64,000 bases of DNA, from contig CAYSDH010000001.1 in NCBI GenBank assembly GCA_964429805.1, positions 1 to 64,000 on the forward strand, read 5' to 3'. Positions 27,020 through 34,013 of this stretch are shown here, one piece after another. Within the stretch, counting starts at the first letter, position 1. Every line of letters begins with the position of its first letter. A program made the position numbers and the translations under genes. The DNA comes from CAYSDH01 sp964429805. Lineage in GTDB: Bacteria; Bacteroidota; Bacteroidia; Flavobacteriales_D; JABDKJ01. The notes below the pieces were generated by a model, which was not told the DNA's origin, searched no databases, and saw only the letters and a program-made list of their open reading frames with translations.

Positions 27020-28534
27020 GTCAGCGTCTGATTGTCCAATCTTCTTTTCGGCCCAGGCTAAAAAGTCAAAATACTCAAAGGCCCTGCGCTCGTATTCATC
27101 TGTTCTGATGTCGCGCATGTCGGCTATAAATTGTTCTAGTGCCACGTGTTCTGCGCTACTATTCTTGGCTCTACTGAGTTTATTGACCAGCTGCAAGAAC
27201 GAACTCTCAAAGCGATGCGCCCGCTTACGAGTAAGTAAAAATCGCTTTGTTGACTTAAAGGCATAGCTCAAGAAGTCTTTGTTATCAAGCTCGATGTGCG
27301 TGATGAGATGTAACATCTGAGCAAAACAAAAGAGGTCTTCGTTTTGATTGATTGACAGACTGTTTAATATTCTATTTAGGAGTTTTAGTGCCTCGCTAAA
27401 TCGTCCGGTCTGTATGTATATGGTCGACATGCTAAACAAGAGTCCGGCCCTATCCATGTCATTTATATGCTTGGACTTGACATTCAATCCACTCTCGATT
27501 TTGGGCATTTCTATAAGGGCAAGTTCCAACTCTTCGTTGAGGTGATAATAGGCCAACTTAGTCATGCAAAGTGTGATGTAATTTTGACAGTGTGTGCGCT
27601 GGTTACTCTTGTCATCACTGGTATGCAAGGCTTCAAGCCTCTCCATAAACTGCTTTGCTTCTTTTCTTTTTTTGAGCCTGCTGCATTCAAACACTGCATT
27701 GCTGAGCAGGTTATAGAGCTCTTCTCCTTCAAACCTCTTTTTATTGTCTCCAGACTCTATGAGGTCGATGTTTCGAATGATGTACTCTAGGCTGCGCACA
27801 TGGTCATTGTTGTGATAAAAATAAGCCGATGCGCTGTGGTAGTAATGATACTGGGTCATGAGCGGAGCACTCTCGAATGCAGCCTCATTGGCCATCAGCT
27901 TTTTAATGTCGCTGAGTTCTTCTGATTCTGGTTGGCTCCGTGCTTTTCCTTTTTGATAGAGCGTGCTAAATATTTTTCTTTTCGCCTCCATGACTTCAGC
28001 AGCAACTTTTAAGTTGTCTAAGGCCTCATGGGTTTTCTCATTTATGGACTCATTGTCAGTATCACTTAGGAAGTTAAACTGACTTTTTTCATCCATCTTT
28101 CGTTTCCAATTTCCCACCTCTACAGTGATGCCATACTCATCAGACTCATAGGCCGTGCGCTCCACTGACATCAGTATTTTGGCGCACTGCTTATATAAGC
28201 CCTTGGCAAACAGTATCTCTACATGGTGCATGCTACGCTCTAGTTTTGCTCTTACAGAACTATTGCTGTGATAGCCGTTTAGGGCATTTAAAATGTGGTT
28301 ATAGAGTCTGTTTTTGGTGACTGAAAAACGCTTTGTGAATGGCTCTCCGTCAAACTGCTCGAGAATGGCCTCTTCATCATACTCTTTCTGCTTGACGAGC
28401 GCATCAAAGATTCGCTCAAAGTGGGCCTTTTTGGAATCACCTTGTCGGTTTAAGAACAGTTTGAAATACCTCTTTTCACTTTTGTCAAGTGACTCTACCA
28501 GGCGAAATACGAAATCGGAACTAACATTTGACAT
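27002..28534 (-). CDS. Conserved helical-repeat (TPR-like) protein, unknown function
   Basis: A 510-residue soluble, mostly alpha-helical protein. The N-terminus SSDFVFRLVESLDKSEKRYF with KLFLNRQG is a pattern I recognise from uncharacterised Bacteroidota proteins. Internal segments such as LLFSMSTIYIQTGRFSEALK and YNLLSNAVFECSRLKKRKEA look like TPR-type helix pairs, suggesting a protein-binding scaffold. No enzyme motif is seen. Two in-frame ATGs exist, at 28549 and 28534 (minus strand); I use the second, which gives MSNVSSDF, but both lie in an inverted repeat and the choice is uncertain. Confidence 0.65.
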   Translation of the reverse strand: MSNVSSDFVFRLVESLDKSEKRYFKLFLNRQGDSKKAHFERIFDALVKQKEYDEEAILEQFDGEPFTKRFSVTKNRLYNHILNALNGYHSNSSVRAKLERSMHHVEILFAKGLYKQCAKILMSVERTAYESDEYGITVEVGNWKRKMDEKSQFNFLSDTDNESINEKTHEALDNLKVAAEVMEAKRKIFSTLYQKGKARSQPESEELSDIKKLMANEAAFESAPLMTQYHYYHSASAYFYHNNDHVRSLEYIIRNIDLIESGDNKKRFEGEELYNLLSNAVFECSRLKKRKEAKQFMERLEALHTSDDKSNQRTHCQNYITLCMTKLAYYHLNEELELALIEMPKIESGLNVKSKHINDMDRAGLLFSMSTIYIQTGRFSEALKLLNRILNSLSINQNEDLFCFAQMLHLITHIELDNKDFLSYAFKSTKRFLLTRKRAHRFESSFLQLVNKLSRAKNSSAEHVALEQFIADMRDIRTDEYERRAFEYFDFLAWAEKKIGQSDADLRISA

Positions 28535-28551
28535 GTATCTAAAATACATGT
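28531..28551. repeat. Inverted repeat over the start of the helical-repeat gene
   Basis: Perfect 8-bp arms ACATGTAT (28531-28538) and ATACATGT (28544-28551) around CTAAA. Each arm contains one of the two candidate ATG starts. It could be a protein-binding site or an mRNA hairpin hiding the start. Confidence 0.6.
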
Positions 28552-28651
28552 TGTCAGACGCTTATGACATGGTCAACTAGTCAATGTGCTCTTTGAAACG
28601 AGCAACGGTAATGAAAATGGGGTTATCGGTAAAAGGCCAGAAAGGAAGGGT

Positions 28652-28984
28652 TCAGCGCTTGACTGCAGCCTTCGTGATGGCATCTACATCCGTATCAGAG
28701 ATTTCGCCATCCTCATCTTCCTCATCATCGGTATCATCCGTGATTTCTCCGTCAGCATCTTCCTCGTCATCGGTGTCATCTGTGATTTCACCATCGGCAT
28801 CTTCTTCATCATCCGTGTCGTCAGTGATGGTGTCGATATCATCTGCACAAATTTCATTCTCAAGAGAACACTTGTGGAAATCTGACACCGGTGCTTGCAA
28901 TTCAGACTTGGAGCATGAACTCATCACAAAAGCCATCATGAGAAGCATGATGAGAAAAGACGATATGTTTTTAATAGTTGACAT
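28652..28984 (-). CDS. Small lipoprotein with acidic tandem repeats
   Basis: A 110-residue protein. The signal peptide ends at a lipobox with Cys24 (FVMSSC). After a short Cys-containing stretch (HKCSLENEICADDID) come three head-to-tail 14-residue repeats, ITDDTDDEEDADGE twice and ITDDTDDEEDEDGE once, then a partial ISDTDVDAI. The repeats are almost all Asp/Glu/Thr and could bind Ca2+ or other cations, but no EF-hand or thrombospondin-3 consensus is complete. It is 30 bases downstream of the sensor kinase on the same strand, so it may belong to that transcript. No family recognised. Confidence 0.7.
   Translation of the reverse strand: MSTIKNISSFLIMLLMMAFVMSSCSKSELQAPVSDFHKCSLENEICADDIDTITDDTDDEEDADGEITDDTDDEEDADGEITDDTDDEEDEDGEISDTDVDAITKAAVKR
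28700..28825 (-). repeat. Three 42-bp tandem repeats
   Basis: Units at 28700-28741, 28742-28783 and 28784-28825, encoding the 14-residue acidic repeats of the lipoprotein. The units differ at several positions, nearly all of them synonymous, so the protein repeat has been conserved while the DNA drifted. Confidence 0.85.
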
Positions 28985-29014
28985 AGGTGTCCCTAGGCAT
29001 TATTCAAATATAGC

Positions 29015-32002
29015 CTATAACAGGGGTATTTCAAATTTTTTATCCGACATTTCTTTCAGTTCTGACAGGGGCATAAGCGGTATATAAATCTCCACCACGG
29101 TTCCTTTCACCTGCCCGTCTTCCTCTATTTGAACGGGGCCTTTGATTTCAAATTGCGCACTGGTCATTTTCTTATACAGCTGTATGCGGTCATTGGTTAT
29201 CTCCACACCGCGTGAAGTATGCCCATTGACTGATGCCCGCTTTACTTCTAGACTCTTCTCCACCCCTATTCCATCATCTTTAATGGTGATGTGGACTAGT
29301 CCACTTTCTTCTTTCACAGACACCAACAGGTGGCCTCGTTCTTCTTTGGGCAGAATGCCGTGCCAGATACTGTTTTCTAAAAATGGCTGCAGCATCATGG
29401 CTGGTATCTGAACACTGCCGGCATTTAAGCCATTTTGCACTTCTATGTTGTAGTCAAAACGGTCTCTGAATCGCATGTGCTCTAGTCCGAGATAGAGGTC
29501 TAGGCGCTCTAACTCGTCTTTTAAACTCACCCAAGTACTAGAGGTGCTATCAAGGTTTTTTCGAATCAACTTGGCGAAGCTCGACAGGTATTTGTTGGCT
29601 GCTCGCTTATCTTCTCTGTTTATGTAGTACTGAATGGAGTTGAGTGCATTAAAGATAAAGTGCCTATTCATACTTGAATTCAAGGATTGCTGCTCAAGCG
29701 CAAACATGCGCGTGCGTAAACTCAAGTCGCGATTTTCTTCTTTTCTGGCTTTTACTTGAAGTCTCCATCTCCAAATCAAATAGATGAGACCTGCTAGTGC
29801 CAGCACTTCGAGTAAGATAAACCACCATGTCAGGTAAAAAGGTGGCAGAATGCTGAATGGCAATTCTACCACCTCAACTGATGCTTTTCCATCATCGTTA
29901 AATGACCTCACTCTAAACAGATAATCGCCTGGTGAGAGTGCTGAATAAGACACGGTGTTTATTCGAGATGGGGGAATCCAGTCGTCATCTACTCCTTCGA
30001 GGTAATAGGAATACTTAATGCGTTCAGGATTTTGAAAAGCAATGGAACCGAAATCAAAAGTCACGTGGTTTTCATCACTCTCAAAGCATAGTCCAAGAGG
30101 CAGTCCATTTCTGACATCCATACCCAGAGACTTGGCTCCCCAGTCGAAAGATTCGCCAAACAAGCGGATGTTTTTCATCTGTGGTTTTGGCACAGCCATG
30201 CTCACTTCACTGAGTAGTTTTGATTCTGAACACATAACTAAACCGTCATTGGTACCAAACCATATTTCGCCATTATCTTTTTGAAATATGGCATTGAGGT
30301 TGCACTCCAAACTCGGCAGGCCGTTGGCCGTGTTGTAGTGATGAAAACGTACATGCTCATCTTCATAGGTCTCTAAATCCATGCGATAGAGACCAAAGTT
30401 TGTCCCTATTAAAAGCTGATTGCTTGCCGATATTTCTAAGAAATTAATGCCTTTGGTGTCCAGACCATCAGAAAATTTCATGGGCTTGACCTGACCTTCT
30501 TCCATCACGTTTAAGCCGTTGTTGGTGCCTAGCCAGAGTCGGCTCTCATCATCACACACCACTGAGTAGACCGTGTTATCTGATAAGCCATCATCTTCTG
30601 AATACTTTCTAAATCGGTCTCCATCATAGCTGTACAATCCGTTCTCTGCGCCAAACCAGAGCTCACCTTTTTTTCCTTCACAGATAGACCTGATGCGTTT
30701 TCCTTCAAAGCCATCCGCCTCAGACAGGTTGACAAATTCTGCCCCATTAAAGACACTCACCCCTTGACGGTGACCTACCCAAATGAGCCCGTTAGAGTCT
30801 TCATGCAAAGCCGTAATACGATTATTAGCCAGGCCAGAATGGGTATCATAATTTTGAACTTCTTCGCCTTCAATCACATACAAACCGACCGAGGTGCCTG
30901 CCCAAAGTTTGCCATCGCTTGCCTTCATCAGGCTCCACACGTCAGTCTCTTTGACACCCTCCACCTTTCCGGTACCGTTAATCGGATCATAGGCGTAAAG
31001 CCCTTTGTCAAATGTGCCCAGCAACATATACCCCTGCATACTGAGTAGTGAGAGTACTTTATCACATTCCAATTCTTTGCCTTCTTTGAAGGTCTTGAAG
31101 GTATCTCCGGTAAAGCGAAATATGCCTTGACCATTGCTGGCCAGCCAGAGATTGCCCTCATCGTCTTGCATGACATCACGGATGTTATTATAGGGCAGCC
31201 CATTCTCTTCGGTGTAGTTTGTCACCTTACCATCTTTGAGTTGGCTGAGGCCTTGGCGTGTGGCTAGCCAACAGGACCCATCATCTGCTAAGTGAAAATT
31301 TCTAATGCGATCACTCAGCAATCCGTCTTCACGGGTGAATCGTGTCCACTTCTCATCAATGATGAAAAATCCGCTACTCACCGTGCTCAAATAGATCCGA
31401 CCATCTTTTATAGCCGCATCAGAAATGGTGACTCCATCAAGCACTTCGGCCACGAGTTCGTCATCTAAGAAAAAGCCTTTTTCTGAGGCCGAAAATGCAT
31501 CAATCTCTGACGACAACCACCTCACGTAGTTTCCGCTTTGGCGATTAGACTCTGAGAATTTTCCCGATGGGATGTCGAAGTAGATGTATCCCGCTCCATC
31601 TGTGCCGAACCACATGCGCTGGTTATCCAGCCAATTCATAGTGATAACTTGATTGGCTGAGATTTCGGGCGGCAAGGAATACGACCTAAACTCTATCCCA
31701 TTCCACACGCTAAATCCGCCTGGACAACCAAAGTAAAGCTCACCAGACTCAGACTCTGCGATGCACTTGATGTTATTGTCATAGAGTCCGTCTGCCTTTG
31801 AGAAATTGACAAACTCGCTGCCGTCAAATCGACTGAGCCCACTGACCGTCCCTACCCACAAAAACCCTTTTCTGTCTTGGTGCAAGACCATGGCCTGCGA
31901 CTGCGCCAGGCCTTCATCCACATTGTAGTTAATAAATGCAGACTGCTGAGCACTAAGCGTCTCAGCGAGCAAAAAGATGAATATGATTAGTCGTTTTATC
32001 AC
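29015..32002 (-). CDS. Sensor histidine kinase: Reg_prop propeller, Y_Y_Y domain, LytS-type kinase
   Basis: A 995-residue membrane sensor. A signal peptide (IIFIFLLAETLSAQQ) is followed by a long periplasmic region of Reg_prop beta-propeller repeats (patterns such as GFLWVGTVSGLSRFDG, KLWAGTSVGLYV, RLWLGTNNGLNVM), a Y_Y_Y domain (YSYYLEGVDDDWIPP and LSPGDYLFRVR), one membrane helix near 735-757 and a His_kinase/HATPase unit. The phosphorylated histidine is His781 in MNRHFIFNALNS, and DDGIG (909-913) binds ATP. The kinase is of the LytS type and has no receiver or DNA-binding domain, so it must signal to a separate regulator, most likely the LytTR protein encoded 4 bases upstream. The ligand is unknown. 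Confidence 0.9.
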   Translation of the reverse strand: MIKRLIIFIFLLAETLSAQQSAFINYNVDEGLAQSQAMVLHQDRKGFLWVGTVSGLSRFDGSEFVNFSKADGLYDNNIKCIAESESGELYFGCPGGFSVWNGIEFRSYSLPPEISANQVITMNWLDNQRMWFGTDGAGYIYFDIPSGKFSESNRQSGNYVRWLSSEIDAFSASEKGFFLDDELVAEVLDGVTISDAAIKDGRIYLSTVSSGFFIIDEKWTRFTREDGLLSDRIRNFHLADDGSCWLATRQGLSQLKDGKVTNYTEENGLPYNNIRDVMQDDEGNLWLASNGQGIFRFTGDTFKTFKEGKELECDKVLSLLSMQGYMLLGTFDKGLYAYDPINGTGKVEGVKETDVWSLMKASDGKLWAGTSVGLYVIEGEEVQNYDTHSGLANNRITALHEDSNGLIWVGHRQGVSVFNGAEFVNLSEADGFEGKRIRSICEGKKGELWFGAENGLYSYDGDRFRKYSEDDGLSDNTVYSVVCDDESRLWLGTNNGLNVMEEGQVKPMKFSDGLDTKGINFLEISASNQLLIGTNFGLYRMDLETYEDEHVRFHHYNTANGLPSLECNLNAIFQKDNGEIWFGTNDGLVMCSESKLLSEVSMAVPKPQMKNIRLFGESFDWGAKSLGMDVRNGLPLGLCFESDENHVTFDFGSIAFQNPERIKYSYYLEGVDDDWIPPSRINTVSYSALSPGDYLFRVRSFNDDGKASVEVVELPFSILPPFYLTWWFILLEVLALAGLIYLIWRWRLQVKARKEENRDLSLRTRMFALEQQSLNSSMNRHFIFNALNSIQYYINREDKRAANKYLSSFAKLIRKNLDSTSSTWVSLKDELERLDLYLGLEHMRFRDRFDYNIEVQNGLNAGSVQIPAMMLQPFLENSIWHGILPKEERGHLLVSVKEESGLVHITIKDDGIGVEKSLEVKRASVNGHTSRGVEITNDRIQLYKKMTSAQFEIKGPVQIEEDGQVKGTVVEIYIPLMPLSELKEMSDKKFEIPLL

Positions 32003-32006
32003 TGAA

Positions 32007-32759
32007 TCAGCCTCCTACTCTATTCATAAATTCTGAGAGCTTTCGTCTTGATATGGGGACGCGCGAGCCATTGCTCATCAGGGCCACATTCCCATCTGTG
32101 CGGGCAAACCCACGGAGGTGATAGATTAAGTTGACAATGTGCGACTTGTGCGTGCGAAAAAATATCTTTTCGTCTAAGCTCTGTTCGAACACTCGAATGT
32201 TCTTACTGCTCAAGAATTTTCGCTCGTCATTCATAAATATCTTAGTATAACTATCGCTGGCCTCAAGGTGCACAATGTCTGCGGAGTTGACCACCGCAAA
32301 TCCATCTCTTGTGGGAATGGTCATTTTCTCAAGGTCCTTGTAGTTGGCCGCATTGAATATAACGTCTTCCAACGGTCCGCCCTCGACTTTTTGTCGCACC
32401 TGTTCTTTGAGTCGCTCAGCGCAAGCCTCTAGGTCGTCTATAGACACTGGTTTTTCGAGATAGTCTAAGGCTTGTTCTTTGATGGCCTGAAGGGCAAATT
32501 CGTTGTGCGCAGTGGTAAATACTAGCGCAAAGTCCTTGTTACTGAGTTTCTCCAAGACTTCAAAACCATCCATGTCAGGCATTTTAATGTCAAGAAAAAG
32601 AACGTCAGGCACCTCTTTTTTACATAGGGCGATGGCTTCTGCGCCATTAGAGGCGGTGGCCACTACTTCTATGTCGGGACAATATTCTTCTAGAAGATAC
32701 TGAAGGTTGAGTCGGGCGTTTTCTTCGTCATCAACGATATATGCTTTGAGTTTTTCCAT
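32007..32759 (-). CDS. LytTR-family response regulator (partner of the adjacent kinase)
   Basis: A 250-residue two-domain regulator. The receiver domain has the acidic pair Asp10-Asp11, the phosphoacceptor Asp57 in FLDIKMPDMDGF and a conserved Lys in YLEKPV. The C-terminal LytTR DNA-binding domain includes HLEASDSYTKIFM, FFRTHKSHIVNL and VPISRRKL. It lies 4 bases upstream of the sensor-kinase gene on the same strand, so the two are probably cotranscribed and form a pair. Confidence 0.93.
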   Translation of the reverse strand: MEKLKAYIVDDEENARLNLQYLLEEYCPDIEVVATASNGAEAIALCKKEVPDVLFLDIKMPDMDGFEVLEKLSNKDFALVFTTAHNEFALQAIKEQALDYLEKPVSIDDLEACAERLKEQVRQKVEGGPLEDVIFNAANYKDLEKMTIPTRDGFAVVNSADIVHLEASDSYTKIFMNDERKFLSSKNIRVFEQSLDEKIFFRTHKSHIVNLIYHLRGFARTDGNVALMSNGSRVPISRRKLSEFMNRVGG

Positions 32760-32868
32760 GACATTGTGATTTACCTGATTACACGTTGAATGTCATCAAA
32801 ACAGTATGTCAATGCTGCGTGTTCGAGTGAACGGTATCGCTCATTGACTGAACGACATGCATTTGTCA

Positions 32869-33633
32869 TTAAAGGGAGCGGACCCGCGCCAAAAATCCAG
32901 ATAGTTTAAGCCTTGAAATCGGAATTTTCGCTCGATTGGCAAGCACTGCGAAGTTTCCATCTTCTCTAGAGTACTCCTTTAGCTCCTTTATGTTGATGAT
33001 ATAGCTTTTGTGCACGCGTATGAAGAAGTCTTTGAGGAGAGCGTCTTCATACACTTTCAATGTTCGCGTATCCAAGTATTCACTGCCGTCTTTGAAATAC
33101 AAGCGCGTGCAGTTTCCATCTGCTTGTAGATAGCATATATCCATCTGCTTGACCACTTTTACACCAGTGGCGTGATTAATCGTAATTCTGGCCTCTTCTT
33201 TTCCTGATAAGTCGGCCAGGGATTTGAGCCTGATGCGATACTCCTGCGCTTTTTCTGGCGAGTTTCTAACCACTTTTAGCGTCTGCTCTACCTTCTCCAC
33301 CGCATCTGTGAGGTCTGTAATATCTATGGGTTTGAGGATGTAGTCTACCGCATTGACCTTAAAGGCATCAATGGCATAATCTTTAAACGCGGTAACAAAT
33401 ACGACCAAAAAATCTGGCTTCTCTATACGATTGAGAAGATCAAACCCTTCTGCCCCTGAAGGCATTCTGATGTCTAAAAACACAATGTCGGGTTTCAGTT
33501 CGTTGAGCACTTTCTCTCCAGTGTCAATGCCATTGGCCATTCCCACGACTTCAACCTTTGGACAGTACTCTTGCAATAACATACGCATGTTATCGCGCGC
33601 TAAATCTTCGTCATCTATTATTACTGCCCTCAT
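32869..33633 (-). CDS. Second LytTR-family response regulator
   Basis: A 254-residue paralogue of the preceding regulator: receiver domain with Asp54 in FLDIRMPSGAEGF and Lys in YILKPIDI, and a LytTR domain with YLQADGNCTRLYF, FFIRVHKSYIINI and IPISRLKL. No kinase is coded next to it apart from the one at 29015-32002, so either the kinase serves two regulators or its own kinase is elsewhere. The two regulators share the order and spacing of these motifs, which points to an old tandem duplication. 109 bases separate them. Confidence 0.9.
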   Translation of the reverse strand: MRAVIIDDEDLARDNMRMLLQEYCPKVEVVGMANGIDTGEKVLNELKPDIVFLDIRMPSGAEGFDLLNRIEKPDFLVVFVTAFKDYAIDAFKVNAVDYILKPIDITDLTDAVEKVEQTLKVVRNSPEKAQEYRIRLKSLADLSGKEEARITINHATGVKVVKQMDICYLQADGNCTRLYFKDGSEYLDTRTLKVYEDALLKDFFIRVHKSYIINIKELKEYSREDGNFAVLANRAKIPISRLKLSGFLARVRSL

Positions 33634-33800
33634 TCTGTGACGAAGATAAGTGGACTTATTTGATTCAAAATTTACTCGCGCTGGCTAGGCCAAGTCATCA
33701 GCGCACCGTTACTCGTTTAAATTATACCGCTTCCTGCTTAGACCAGTTTAATAGAGGGTTTCAAGTATACATTTAAGTCAGAATCAAAATACACAACCCT

Positions 33801-33848
33801 ATGAAAAATACTGTACCTAACAGAAGAACTTACTGGGTGTTTAAATAA
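33801..33848 (+). other. Candidate micro-ORF (15 residues)
   Basis: ATG to TAA encodes MKNTVPNRRTYWVFK, a basic peptide. It is short enough to occur by chance, but it is followed within 10 bases by a perfect hairpin and then a terminator, so it may be a leader peptide or the coding part of a small RNA. No resemblance to a known leader is seen. Confidence 0.3.
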
Positions 33849-33857
33849 GAACACCCC

Positions 33858-33890
33858 TTAAAGTCTGAATCCCTACAAATCAGACTTTAA
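33858..33890 (+). repeat. Perfect 11-bp inverted repeat
   Basis: TTAAAGTCTGA (33858-33868) and TCAGACTTTAA (33880-33890) with an 11-base loop. It could act as an anti-terminator or pause hairpin ahead of the terminator that starts 24 bases later. Confidence 0.6.
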
Positions 33891-33913
33891 ATTCTGTGTT
33901 GTTTTAGTTGTTT

Positions 33914-33950
33914 ATCCCCATCATCTTCTTCCGGTGATGGGGATTTCTTT
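33914..33950 (+). terminator. Rho-independent terminator or attenuator before the M43 protease gene
   Basis: Perfect 10-bp stem ATCCCCATCA (33914-33923) and TGATGGGGAT (33935-33944), 11-base loop, followed by TTCTTT. It lies 64 bases before the presumed ATT start at 34014. Since no full gene ends here on the plus strand, it either ends a small transcript or attenuates the protease operon. Confidence 0.75.
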
Positions 33951-34013
33951 ATCTCGATAAGTTCCTGAATATTTTCTACCTTGAGGTTTCCTAGAAAATA
34001 ATTAGAAGCCAAA

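Larger units (their letters stand above)
33634..34013. other. 380-base intergenic stretch with micro-ORF and two hairpins
   Basis: This is the longest stretch without a normal gene. It holds a 15-codon ORF (33801-33848), an 11-bp perfect inverted repeat (33858-33890) and a strong terminator-like hairpin (33914-33950). The rest is AT-rich and I see nothing else in it. Details are in the separate entries. Confidence 0.7.

Noticed and set aside
28584..29087. Plus-strand ORF with long Ser/Val repeats (SSSSSSVSSV)
   Set aside because: It is the antisense reading of the acidic lipoprotein repeats; the minus-strand frame has a signal peptide and lipobox, this one has no such support.
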